Source: Marisa cornuarietis
Lineage: Eukaryota; Mollusca; Gastropoda; Architaenioglossa; Ampullariidae
NCBI GenBank assembly: GCA_004794655.1
Contig: SMMW01000149.1
Span: forward strand, 1,984,001-2,048,000
Length of the DNA stretch: 64,000 nt
Direction: 5' to 3'
The position numbers were made by a program, and so were the translations under genes. Below, piece by piece: positions 1-17,599 of the stretch. Each line of letters opens with the position of its first letter. Positions within the stretch are counted from its first letter, which is position 1. The notes under the pieces are model-generated. The model made no database searches. It was not told the DNA's origin and was given only the letters and a program-made list of their open reading frames with translations.

Positions 1-655
1 AGCAGGCAGTCTTGACAGTCCGTCGCCAATTACTTGCCTCCTTCTCTCAAGGTTTTCTAACCCGACTTCTCTCCTCCCGAGTCTTGCCCTCGTGGCTAAG
101 ACTTGGTCCGAGGCAGAAGTGTAGCTGGCGTTAGAAAGCTGAAGCCGCTTTGGCTGGTGACCCGTTGCTCCCCTACTCAGACGTTCGCCAAAAAGCCCGA
201 TAAGTGTGTTCTTGTCTCTCTATTTATCTCTCCACATTCTCACAGATACATACAACGAGGGATGCCATTGGTCAGTAACTCATCATCCAATCGGCTACAA
301 TTAGAGTCAGCAAACGACAGGAGGAGATCTCTCTCTGACCGCAGGCCACGCCTACAGGTGGTTGCGGTCAGGTGGCCAAACCTCCCTCCCCCCTGTCCTA
401 TTACGTGGTCTGACGGCAAAACCAGGTGCGCGCCTTAGGATAACTTTCTCCCTTCTGCCCAGACTTTGTTGACGTTTAGCCAGCCCTCGGCCACGCATGG
501 CGGCCGAAATCACTTAGCACCTTCTGTTCCACGCGTCCATACCAGAACATACGCCCCCTACTTCCTCGCCAAAGGGCCTCAGGCTTGTCAACAAGGCGCT
601 CTAGACACTAAGTGGGCAGATTGTTACCTACCCCCTCGAGTTATCTCATGATAAG
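1..655 (-). mobile_element. LTR of an LTR retrotransposon, partial at window edge
   Basis: This stretch is the reverse complement of 60905-61575, nearly identical over several hundred bases (only scattered substitutions seen by eye). Read on the minus strand both copies begin at the same point, T-G/A-TCATGAGATAACTCGAG, which sets the 5' end of the LTR; here the canonical TG has become TA. The copy runs off the window at base 1, so its 3' end and any internal region are not visible. The open frames inside it are short and look incidental. Confidence 0.75.
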
Positions 656-3600
656 CACCTTACCCAGTTCATATAATTACTCAATGCATAGAGAGGCAGG
701 ATAGGATGGAAGAAAGATTAGCAAGAGAAAAGGAAGCAGAAAAATTAGCAAGGGAGAGAGAGAGGTTAAACTGAGCAGGGAGGACATTTTGTTTTAACCT
801 GGAGGCTAAAATATTGTCGAGGCGTTGTGACAACACTTTAACAGTCAACAGTAAAAATAAATGCACATTGCTTATGGTGATGAAAACCAACTATAAAGTA
901 CTGCATTCTTACTGCTTTTTTTTCGGCACTTCACCTTCAGACTGCTTCTATGCAGAATGGATGGTTGTGACTGGAAATTTATAAAAATCCTGTCAAAGTT
1001 GCTTCTTTTATGGTCTAATTGAGACAGCTGTTTTGATATGCCTCAGCTAGCTCAAACATTTTCTTCCATATTTCATGCCGTAAAATCTGCATGAAAATGA
1101 CATCAGCGCATTCTTGTCTTCTTTAACACTTACCTCTCCCCGCTCACATTTTCTCTTTTAAGTTCAAAGGAATTTGTATCTGTAACTGTTAAGTGTGTAT
1201 GTAGGAACGTATGCGCATTCATGTTGTCTGTGAAGTGTGTTTCCGTCTATCACTTAAAAAGAGATCTAACCATAAAATATGTACACTGTTGTTAAATAAA
1301 CTTTATTAAAGCACAATTAACAAAGAACAAATAGGTTTATAGCGATTACAGTGTCTACCGTTCAGTTAACAAGGTCCCATAGCATGGCGGCAGTAAACTG
1401 TGTAAGTAGTTCACTGCCTGGCATGCGAAAGACTAAGGGCCAGGATTTTGTAAAATCCTTTAACCCTTACAGCACTGCATAAGCATTATAAAGACAATGG
1501 CTAATAACTGAAGTCTGTGAAGACGACGGGGTGATGTTTGTTTTTTATTATAGCTGATCTCAGGTAAACATTAGACCAAGAAACCAATATATTTTTGAAA
1601 AAGAGAAAGCTTGAACTAATCAATAAAAGTAATGAAAATTCCCCGTGCTTTCCTGACAAACCCAATGTGTTCTAAGCGTTAATCAAATAGGGAGAAATGC
1701 TTGACCAAGTCTGGGGAAGTTTTTACATGATATATAAATGTATTTTCCAGTTGTATAAAACAACCGACATGTAAAAACTTTGCCAGAATTTGTCCATATT
1801 TGTCCTGTTGAGAAACTAACCTTTAGAAACCTCAGTTGCTTTGTATGTGCATCCACTGACCGGCAGCAGAAAATACACATATAGGAAAAGCTGAATAACC
1901 GCGGTTTTTTCTCTCTCATAAATGCTAGTCCTATCACGCCACTGTGGCAGGTTACCCTGAAGCATCTCGTTCACTAATATATTTAGTGTGCATTTTGTGA
2001 AAGTACATTTCCTTTCTACAAAGCAATGTGATCATTTGTAATAGTAACCTGTGCAAAAGGTACAGGTACACCAGATGGAGAAAAGCTTTTAACTTTCATG
2101 TATGAATTCACATTTTCTATAAACATACATTCACCATTATCTGTGCATTTTCTAGCAGTTTACTGTATAAATGCAAATGACCTACAAAAATAATCACCGG
2201 TTCTATGAAAACTTTTATATTTTACTTCGTAACAAAATGATAAAATGAAACCTATGATGAATAAAACATTCCAGTGCAAGGTTAAGCAAGTTGTTGAGAC
2301 AATTCTGAATATTTTTTGATTCACAACTACACTGGATGGTATTGCCACAAAATAAAATCCACTTTAAAAGGGAGGGGAGAGGAGATAATGCAAAAAAAAT
2401 AAAATAATGTAATGGATGGATGTTTTCATACTCTATGCAATGCTACCACCACTAAGATGGAATGACAGAATATATACTTGGAGGCATCTCTGTAGACATA
2501 AAAATGATTGTCATGAAAATGTCTGTTTTCTACAGCCTTACAGCCATGACATTAATAACTCACATGAAAACCCCCCAATATTCCCCTAAAACTACAACAA
2601 ATTCTGTCATGAACATGATTATATCCAAAAGTCATCTCAAATGAAAATCACCAAAGTTGATTTTACATGGGAGATTACTCAACACAAAAACTTAACTTTA
2701 GTCTTCAAAATGTACAAGGGTGATGGGGCATGGAAAATGTCATTGTGTCATTTAGTCATAAACACAAAATAAAAAGCAAATACAAGAAATTGTTCTACAA
2801 TAAAAACCAGAGATGTGCAGTCACGTTGCATTCAGTCAAGCAGTTTTTCTAAGTGAATCAGACACAGCAACTGTAACAGCAAATTTTCGTACAATAAACT
2901 TTGGGCACCACTTTCTTTTACTATGGAAATACTTAAATGCCCTTAAGTAACATAACAATAAAACATACAATTTACTCAAAAAGAGGCACCGTTGTGTTCC
3001 CTTCAAAACTCTGACACCATTTAATTCTATACTTGATCTGTTTTTGAGGGAGAAAGATCCATTTTATCATTCTTCTTGTCCCACCCTTTATCCATCTCCC
3101 TGTTTCTGATTCTCCTCACCACTGTCTTGCAGGTTAAATTAAAACATTAAGATATGTAAGCATGCAGGGTGCAGGGAAAGTAAGTAGTCTCTCTCTATAT
3201 ATATATATATCACTTTAACACCTCATAAAAGATCTCATTCCATGATTTGGTCTATATTAATTTATTTTCATTCTACTCCTTGCAGTCTCTGTAGACTGAA
3301 GACAGGACATAATAAACAATAGTTTATAAAATATTGTGGACTTAAAAAATATAACCAATATGTACTGTTTACATATCTATTGGGCAGTTTGCAGTAAGAT
3401 GCTTATTGTCAAAAGTTAAAAAGAAATATAAAAAGATATACAAAAATTCTCTTGATCATATACTAACACCAAATAAGCTGGTTTGAATGGGACTATTGCT
3501 GATGTGATGACCATGAACAACACAGTTTCTGGGAATGACCAGAAATAATAAGTAGAAAATAGTCAATCATATAAACATATCAAAACAAGTGGGTATGATT

Positions 3601-4921
3601 TTTTAACTAATCAGAAATATTCAATCACCTGATATTATTTTATACATGATTTCTCTTTTAACTCAAATAAAATCTTAAAATACCTCCCACAACCTCCTGC
3701 AAAAAAATAGGTCACAAAGGTCACATCAATATTTTTGGGGTTCTGCTCTTGTCACTTTAGAAAAACAATAAAATGGAAGATAAGGACATGTTTAGCATGA
3801 AAGTGTGCACAACAAAATTTAAAGATATAAAAACAGCACAAAAGACCATGAAAACCAAAAAAAGGTGCTCTAGGTTAACAGAATCTTAATCTGTTTAAAG
3901 GTGCATTACCAGAATCATATATTAAAATAAAAGTTAAAATACATGGTTTAGCCTTTATAAATATATATACCAATTAAATATTCTTTAAGGAATTTTTGGA
4001 CTGGCATCTTTACTAGAGACAAATAAAGTAAAAAAAAATTAACAAAAGAGATAACACAAGAGGATAATGCACACAAAAAAATAAATATGTTAAGTGTCTT
4101 CTGGATGAAGTTAAAAAAGCATCTATATTCAAAAGTCATCAAACTACATGTACATCATCAGAAAAATTACGTCACAAAAAAAATCTTGTTTTGTGCTTCC
4201 ATCATTAAAGACTTATCTTACCTTATGCTCATCACAATCTCAGATGACTAAGTAGAGACACATGTTTAAAACATAAACTAGTTTATAAAATATTAAATAA
4301 TAAACATAAAGTGTACAGTAGATACAATACTGTGTTTATGACACACCAACAGCATTGAACAGCATTTAAATTTGAATGGGACACTGTAATAGTAAATGCC
4401 CATAAGGAATCCATCTTATGGGAATGACCAGAAACAATATAAAGAAAACATTCAATGATCAAAATAAAAGAAAACAAACAGGAATGACTCTAACTGCCAA
4501 CAAAACAAATCACACAATACACATTTTTGTCCTTGATTTTCCTTTCATAGGTTAACAAAACAAAATCACATATAACATCTTAAAACAAATCTGTCACTTT
4601 ATTATTCCTTGGGAAAAAATTGTTCTTGAACTACTTTAGGACTTTCTAAATTTAACACTCATTTTGATTGACTTTTTTCTTCAATATTTGTGATATAAAA
4701 TAGGTGATATAAATAACAGTTCAATGTTTTCTCTTCATTCACTCACTCACTCACTCACACATACATACACTCTCTTTCTCTGAAAGACATACAGAATTCA
4801 TGGCAACACACCATGGCTCTTAAACAGGGGGACAATTTTTCCACGATTTTGTAATGAGCTGTACCTCTGTGATGCACCAACACTCTTGTGAACATCAATA
4901 AAAGGATTCAAGGAACCAATA
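656..4921. other. gene-free AT-rich stretch, partly transporter 3' UTR
   Basis: No coding exon is recognisable on either strand. The part next to 4921 must include the 3' UTR of the minus-strand SLC16-like gene, but many TTTATT hexamers (AATAAA on the minus strand) prevent choosing a polyadenylation site. A short (TA)n run lies near 3196-3211. The open frames here are 60-85 codons, AT-biased and without domain features. Confidence 0.5.
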
Positions 4922-7900
4922 CTAATTGTCATCTGCATGTTCTTTCGTCACAGCTGCTTTTAAACGCTGTTCCATAACAATGCGGTATATGTTGGAGACT
5001 ATCATTAATCCTCCAGCTATTGCCATAGCTGCTCCACCCATGAAGAATGCCTCCTTAAAGCTGCCATAGATGTCCCGAAGTAAACCTATGTTGCACAAGA
5101 GTTTACATGGAAAAATAAATAAGCATGGTAAACCTCTCAACATTTTTTACAACGATCAAATGTCTTTATTTTCATATGAAGATAAGAAAGAAATGACAAT
5201 TCGTGTGTAGATACATACCCATGAAGAAATTATTTTTGGTCACCAAAATCTGCACTGCCTTGTTATGACTTAGACACAAGATGCTGTATGAATTTTATTA
5301 TTTGTTTATATCTGTGCCACTAATGTCTTTTGACCGCAGCTTCTTTGTTACATAAGTGCACAATTATGTACACAAGTTCTTTTATCACCATTCCATCATA
5401 TGTGCATACATGGGCAAATGTGCACACAAATTCACAAACATGCACCAGCAAATAAACCACAGGAAAACATAAATGCATGCCACTTACCAGACAAAGGTGG
5501 TCCAATAGCAGTGCCAACACCTTGAAAGCAGATCAAAAGGCCAAATGAACTGCTAAGTTTTTCCTGGCCAAGAATGTCCACAATCACAACTGACTTCTGT
5601 GAAACATATGCTCCAGTCATCATCCCATACAGCCCGAACAGCACGGCAAACTCTGCAAAAGTGGTCATAAATGGCGACAGGAAAGACAGAACCACAATGA
5701 CAAAGATGATGCCGTTATAGGCTAATGGTCTGAAAGGTTTGATGCGTGGCATGTCCAGTATGAAGCCAGCCAGAACTCGCCCTATGGTGTCCACAATGCC
5801 TGAAATAGACAACAAGTAGGCAGCTTCTATTTTGGAAATGCCAGAAGATGCCGCCAAGGATGGGAGAAACGTGAAAGCAGACTTGAATGCAGCTGTGAAG
5901 AGACAGATGCTGAAGCAGTAGAAGAGGAATGGTGGGTTCTTCAACAGGTTCCATTCAATGAGTTTATGCTTCTTTTTGTCCATTTTATGCTCCTCCACAG
6001 GAAAACATGAACTAATAACACCTTGGCAACAGTTCTTAATCCTCGACCTGCTCCTTAACTTTCGGTTTTCTTGAAACTTCTCTGTACTGGAGCCACCATT
6101 CTGAAAGGCAGGATCTGATGGATCGAGAGAGGGCTCGATAACTATGCTAGAGCCATCCTTCCTAGTTGATTTGGGCAGATCAAGTGAACCGTCTTTGCTA
6201 GCAATAAAAGCTCTTTCCTCTCCTAAATCATCCAGGTCTTTAGTGACACTCTCCTTTTTTCTGAAAACAGACACAATCAGCTTGATCAAAAACCTTCTAA
6301 CTGGCTCGAATATTTTAAGAAGAATTAAATATTATTTGACTGTGAGTATTAAACCGAAAACATAATAAGACTAATATATATCATGCCATTAAAGGGATAC
6401 TAACTCACGCATTTGGACTCATAAAGGATGCTAATTACAGCTAGATACTACTAATTGCAATGACTTTTACTGATATATTAACTGGCTGATGCATATTTCA
6501 GTTCTGTCTTGCAGACTGCAAAACCTTTACTGAGGTAACAGAAAAGGTCACAGGAGTCTTGGTTTTGATTTTCAAGGAGATTCCCATGATGACAAAAATG
6601 TCGTGAATGTTGAAAATTTCAAATACAAAAAATACAAGAAAATTTTCACTGGAGATCTCTGACAAACCCCTTAGGTGGGAAAAACTGAATGTAGGAGTTT
6701 TATGTATAAAGGAAGTGGATACCAAAGCAGTTATAGCTGAGAGCACTGGCATCCAAACCCAGAGGCACATCAGTTCCATACTATGTGACTTCCCCCAATC
6801 AACCCAGCTGTTGAAAATCAGTACCTGACCCAACAGAGGGTTGAGCAAGGATAAAGCAGCAAATGGGAGAAGAGTTGGACACCACCCTCACAAAAAACTG
6901 GCCTTGAGAAAAGCTGGTATTTAGGGTTAGTATCCTTTTAAAGAATTCAAATCTTAAATATTAGTAAACAGGGTTAAATGTTTAAAATATATTTCAATTA
7001 ACAACCATTTACAAAATGTTCTTCAAAGGTAATTTTTTCTCCATAAACCACTGAAATGCATAAAACAAAATAAGATTCTGCTGCTTTGTGATCCACAAAC
7101 TTCTTTGTACTCTAAAGATCTGACTAATGGTGAAAAACCAAAACAAATTACCTCTCCCCAATAACAATACTTCGATGAATGAAAAGAGGTCGAAACAGAG
7201 CAGCTACAACACACAGGTGGAGTGCAATGCTGCTCAGCATGAGGAAGGCACCACTAAAGCCAAACTCTTCAAACAGCATCTCCACCATAGGAGGGAACAA
7301 GAATGTTCCAGCCCCCACGCCTGCTGTACCCAGTCCTGTGCTTAGACCACGGTGGCGATTAAAGTACATTCCCACTACAACAACACCTGGTGCATAGACA
7401 AGACCTCGTCCAAATCCTGTTTTAACAGAGGCATGACATAACTTTCTTTACACATTTAACCCTTTAATAAAAAAAAATCATGTCAAAATTAAACATATTA
7501 TTTATGAATTTAAAACTTAACAAAAAAAATTGTTAGCATAATTCTGGGATATCTTCCTTCCGTTTCTTTGACCAATTTGACATGGCACTGATTTCTCTCA
7601 CTTGGAGCAAATCTGGGAAGTAAAGAACTATTAAATAAAGCAATATTTAAAAATATGTGCTTTATATCTGTTTTATTGAGAATGTCTTCAATGTATTACA
7701 AGTTTTCATGAACACTTGTAATACAATGAAGGACATTTATCGTGAAGCCAATGCTTGTTCTAAATGTTACAACAAGCATGAAAAAAATAATCTAATCAAT
7801 AAAATATGTTACCTTGCAAAACACCATAACTAAAAAAGAGATATGGTACACTGGGAGCCAGTCCACTAAGAGCAACCCCTAAGGCAAAGATGAAGGTGCC

Positions 7901-9893
7901 AGCCATAACAGATGTTCTCACACTAAAGCGATTACTCACAGCTGTGGCAATCGGACCTGTTGAATAAATGTACAGTATGCATAAATCAATCTTATTTATC
8001 TGTTACTAGGTTGTATTTCAGAGGTAAAATTTAAAGCATGCAAAATACAAAAGCAAAACAAATTTCCATTTTGCACCATATGAATCTAAATTAAATATTT
8101 ACTGAAATATGTATTGCAGACACTTAAAGCTAACGGTGCATGAAATCTCCAGACAGAAAAACACACATATAATTATCAAAGTACCTGATAAAAGCCGGAT
8201 GGCAGAACATAGAGCACCTGGCCAGGCTGTAAGCTGTGCACTCTCTTGAAATTTTTCAGTAAACTGCAAGAACAGCACTCCGTCAGACCGCTCAAAGCCT
8301 CCTGAAATTTAACCAGGGAGAAAAACATAAAATATAATAATGTACTAACCATGCTGGAAACAAAATTTTATACAACCGTGCTTCTGTTTTTCTTGAATGC
8401 ATATGGCATTCATCACCATGTAATTTCTCCATGTCTGAATATAAATGAGAGGCTAAGAGCTTTGCCTTCTACTGCAAAAACAATTCCTTGCATTTCAAAA
8501 CTAAATTAAAAAAAGGAACCATTCAACCCGATCGAAAGAATTCACTTCGCCACATGATCATTGAACGACAGCATTTCTGAGTTGGACACCAGTGTTCTAA
8601 CCACCTGGCTATCTGCTCTTTCTTCTGCATATGTACTGACTTTTTTTTAAAATTGTGATTTAGTATTTATGTAATTCACACCAAGCTTTGCGTTCACGAA
8701 TCAGAACGAGCACTATTATTAATATTATTTTTAAATGTGTTAAAAATGAAACCAAAATTTCTTTAAGAACTTTGTGGGAACTCTTCTTTTTTTACTTATG
8801 AAATAATATAATTTTACTCATGTTTACTCACGAACAGTTTTGAAACAGCAAATTGAATTTGTGCTCAAATACATTCTAAGTTGAAAGGACAGCAAAAAGC
8901 TGCGTTTTTAACCTGTAATGAGGTGGGATATAAAGCAGCCCAGCACAACAAACCAGGCCCATCCTCTATCCTGAAGCAAAGCACTATAGTCATCATCTTC
9001 TGTCTTCTTCTTGTCATTATCTTCACACCTTGCATGACTTTGCTCTGATGTTAGATTTATCTGCAAAAGGTGTAAAATCAAAGTATTGTGTATGTTAATG
9101 TAACAGCTACTCAGCCTCAATACAAATTTGTTAACATATGATAATGATAAACTAGATGTATGTTTATTTTTAGGTTTATGTTTTTCTAAGAAAAATTTTC
9201 TTTTACATTCTGTTTTAAAATAAGCTGCTGTTTTCTCCACAATGCAATAAAATGCAGTGTAATTTTCGTATTTTGTGCACATATAATGGGGTGCAGCAAA
9301 GTGGATTGGCTGTCTCCTCAGAGAGAAAGAAAATGAGTGAAGTGATTCTGCAAGACAAGCTACAGACATAAAGCAAGACAAAATATGCAAAAAACATATG
9401 ATGATCCAGCAAAGAATGAAGACCTTTAGCTGCATCGGAGAACTAAAATCATAATTTGAAAGTAAATTCTCTTTTTTTTTTTTTTAGACTTTATCTTTAT
9501 CTCCTATGACCTATATTCATGTCACCTGGTACAAGCAAAGAAGAAATTATTCCATTAATAACCTCTCCTTCCCTTCTGCATTCATGTATGAATAATACAC
9601 ACAATGAAGTGTAGGTGAAAATTAAACACACACTCACACACACAGAGCTCTCTCTCCTACTCACACTGATATGCATGCCATTTGTAACATAGGAAATTTA
9701 TTTTCTTTCTTGAAACAAAATTTAGGCAGTTCTTTACCTTGTTATCCTCAATCAGAAGATTTTCTTCTTCTGGCAACTTTTCTGAGCTTGTTGCATCACC
9801 ACTGTCTTGTGAGCCAACAGCTAGCTGGTTATCACCAGCAGTACTGCTGGTCTTTTCTGGCATGACAGGTGGGTTTTGAATTTTGTCTTGCAT
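4922..9893 (-). CDS. SLC16 (monocarboxylate transporter)-like MFS protein, 7 coding exons
   Basis: Predicted 588-aa proton-linked or facilitative monocarboxylate transporter-like membrane protein. Coding exons from start to stop: 9893-9738, 9060-8913, 8301-8185, 7956-7813, 7416-7152, 6260-5488, 5085-4922. All introns are GT-AG and all six joins stay in frame. The N-terminal tail is acidic and polar (1-80). D83-R-G-W-A-W opens TM1 and matches the SLC16 signature. The second signature, F-N-R-H-R-G-L-S-T-G-L, lies near 206-217 between TM4 and TM5. A hydrophilic central loop (about 277-375) separates the two six-helix halves, as is usual for MCTs. The tail is short and ends A-D-D-N. The substrate cannot be read from sequence, and the orphan MCT12/13/14-like group is as likely as lactate carriers. 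A non-coding first exon probably lies upstream. Confidence 0.88.
7680..7740. repeat. intronic hairpin (imperfect 22-23 bp stem)
   Basis: Within the SLC16 intron 7417-7812, AATGTCTTCAATGTATTAC is followed about 15 bases later by its near-perfect reverse complement, giving a stem of about 22 bp with one or two bulges and a loop of about 12 bases. A second smaller palindrome (GCTTGTT / AACAAGC) sits at about 7750-7785. It could be a MITE remnant or an RNA hairpin; no function is shown. Confidence 0.5.
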
Positions 9894-10167
9894 AGCTGAT
9901 GACCACGTAGCAAATACAACACCATGTCACGCACAGCTGCTATAACGATGCAAAAATTCACTGCATCAATGTTTTTTTTCCTATGAGCACTTTACTCTTT
10001 TATTTGCTTACAAAAACACAATTAACATTCTTGGAATATTTAGACTGCTGAGGAATCTAACTCAGAAAAGTAATAGCTGGTGAAATCTAGACCTAATAGC
10101 ATCTGCTTACATATGCAATAACAAGAGAGTGATTTATATAAATTATTTACTACTTTTATAGATACCA

Positions 10168-10391
10168 GAAACTTCTTGTGGGCGGTTTTTAAAATGGTTT
10201 CACCCGTGCGAGGGAAGGTAGGAGTACCCGAGATGCAGACTTTTACACTTGGTCAGTCTTCCCTAATTGCAACCCCGACAATAGATGTAGTATTTGGAGA
10301 TGACTGACCACTAGTTGTCAGCACTACGTGTACTCCTACCTCCCTCGCATGGGCAAAACCATTCTCTTCCTACGGTCTGAAGAAGTTCCGC
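10168..10391. mobile_element. MITE-like element with long terminal inverted repeats
   Basis: Outer arms begin GAAACTTCTT on the left and end AAGAAGTTCC on the right. Inner arms at about 10192-10228 and 10327-10363 pair over about 36 bases with a few mismatches (CGAGGGAAGGTAGGAGTAC against its reverse complement). There is no coding potential. It lies just upstream of the SLC16 start codon, in the 5' UTR, an intron or the promoter. Confidence 0.6.
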
Positions 10392-11039
10392 CTTTAAGCT
10401 AAAGATATTACAAATAAAAACATTGCACACAAATCTAACAGTGAAGTGAAGTGTTCATTCCCACAGCGCTTTTGTGCAAGTCATATCTATATTAGCACTG
10501 GGTGTTATCTCCTCCCACTTTGTGAACTTGTCAGTACCCTTAAACCTAAAGGTGTTGGCTGCATTCTTATGCTTATGAGTGTCAAGGCTAACAATCTCTC
10601 CATTTCATATCATCTAGTATGTCTACTTTATATATATATATATATATAGGATGCAAATGATTTATGATTATTTTTCTTCCAAGCAGATATGTATATAGCA
10701 GTGTTCAGAACAAAGGTAGAATCATGATGCTAGTATTACCAGATCAGCAATCTCTGAAATAATACATCGATTAAATCAAAAGTATTAGTTAATGAAAAAT
10801 ACATAATATATAGACACAATTACCTATGTGATTGTTAATCCTCTTATACTGATGCATTACAATACAGCATGTGACAGTGTTTACCCCTTACAACAAAATG
10901 GGTGTAAGTTGGTAGTTGATGTCAACTGCAAACACCATTTTGACTTACCTTTCTGTCGCCTGGTGCCCCACAAATGACTAATGATTTAGGCTTTACCGAG
11001 GAACAACAATTTATTACTCCTTGAAGGTACATAAAATCA

Positions 11040-11260
11040 CCACACAATTTAATATGACGAAACTTCAAGCTATACTTACACTATCGCACAGAACTGTGTC
11101 ATCCAGCGCGATATGATGATAACGAAAAAAGTGCATATCTTCTGCTGTACCTGTGAGATGTAAGTTCAGAAACTGGTTACTTAAGCAAAACAATCGACCT
11201 CTCGCACTAGTAACCTAGTAGGTGTCACAGCAATGGTTAGTGTCGTATGGAGGTCAAGAA
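11040..11260. promoter_or_regulatory. presumed divergent promoter and first-exon region
   Basis: The SLC16-like gene (minus) and RABGGTB (plus) are head to head, with coding starts 2 kb apart. This interval is the likeliest place for RABGGTB exon 1: ATG at 11233-11235 is followed directly by a GTTAGT donor, and splicing to 11903 would give Met-Gly-Thr-Pro. A strong non-coding donor, GTAAGT, also starts at 11160. No TATA box was recognised. The assignment is inferred from gene layout. Confidence 0.35.
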
Positions 11261-11902
11261 CAGACAGCTAAATCATGACACAGTATCTTGTGCATCCGGG
11301 AAAACATTACGTTCATTTTCGTCTCTTCACATAACTTGAATGTTAAAACAAAGTTTACCGAGTACCATGATGGGGTGAGAGTTCGCGAAAGAAAGATATT
11401 TTGGCTATCCATTTCTTCTCTGCTTTTGTACGCTTTGTTACTAGTTAAAGGGAGAAAACTCCAGTTTTAAAAGAACGAGTATTGCACCTTGGACAATCGT
11501 ACTTGTACATCGTTACGCCTCATGCTGGGAATCGGCCAAGACTAAACGTTTCCAAACGACTAACGATGGTTTGTACAGTAGTCTAATTCCCCATCGATCA
11601 GATTATTTTATCCCATGTTTTATTGATAAATTCTGTATTCTGATGATAGCGATAGGTTTCGTCTAAAATTCGGGTTTAAAATATATTTGCATGTATTTTT
11701 CCTGTAACAGATTCTGTTCATCTTGCTACAGATTGTATCATTTATTACCATTACCACTTCTTCATCTTCCAGCCACACTGTCAGGGATGAGATTATGGGG
11801 GTTTTCAAAAATAGGCATGTATAAGTTTTACATTTGAAATATTAGTTATGTAAAAATGAAGGAGTGTTCTCAGATTGGGAACCAGCTTCTGCATTTGTAC
11901 AG

Positions 11903-16990
<5,088 letters not shown>

Positions 16991-17042
16991 GTAGGAACAA
17001 GCCATTGATGTCTGCATGACAATGAGAGAATAAATTAAAAGA

Positions 17043-17045
<3 letters not shown>

Positions 17046-17071
<26 letters not shown>
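17046..17071. repeat. (GT)n microsatellite
   Basis: About 13 GT units in the 3' UTR of RABGGTB. Confidence 0.9.
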
Positions 17072-17073
<2 letters not shown>

Positions 17074-17578
17074 TGCTTGAATGCATTTGTGAGAGAGTGA
17101 GAGAATGTACATTTGTATTGGAATATTAGATGTCAATTTTCACTTTTGGGACTTCATTTACCCTTTAAATATACTCTTTAAAGCTTCTTTAGCACTTCAT
17201 CTGCCTCAAGACAACTAAGAACTGTTTTGACAAAATGGTGGGCTACAGAGATAACTTGAAAGACTTAAAGCCAACTATTTTCATAAACAAAGAGAATTGA
17301 CTGTGTATTATGGATGCAAATTGAAGATTTATGTTTTTGAACCATCCATCTCTCTCTCCAGTGTTATGGAGTTGCTTCTCCAGTTATTGGAATGTGAACA
17401 GATGGCTCGCTCACATTATCATTACATAAAACCAACAGATCATTTATAGGAGATGCATTTTGCGCAATCCACTGGTATGTTGCCAGTATGTGTACATTCA
17501 TGCTGACTTGTTTTAAATGTAAATGAGGATGCTTGATCTTGTTTATTTGGGTGGATGAGGTCAGATTGGCTTGTATGA

Positions 17579-17584
17579 AATAAA
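17579..17584 (+). terminator. polyadenylation signal AATAAA of RABGGTB
   Basis: Canonical AATAAA about 590 bases after the stop codon, followed by a T/GT-rich stretch. It is the likeliest 3' end of the transcript, although other weaker sites cannot be excluded. Confidence 0.5.
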
Positions 17585-17599
17585 TTTTAATCAGTCTGT

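Noticed and set aside
6498..6848. 116-codon minus-strand frame inside the SLC16 intron
   Set aside because: It has no transporter motifs, and the flanking exons join in phase without it.
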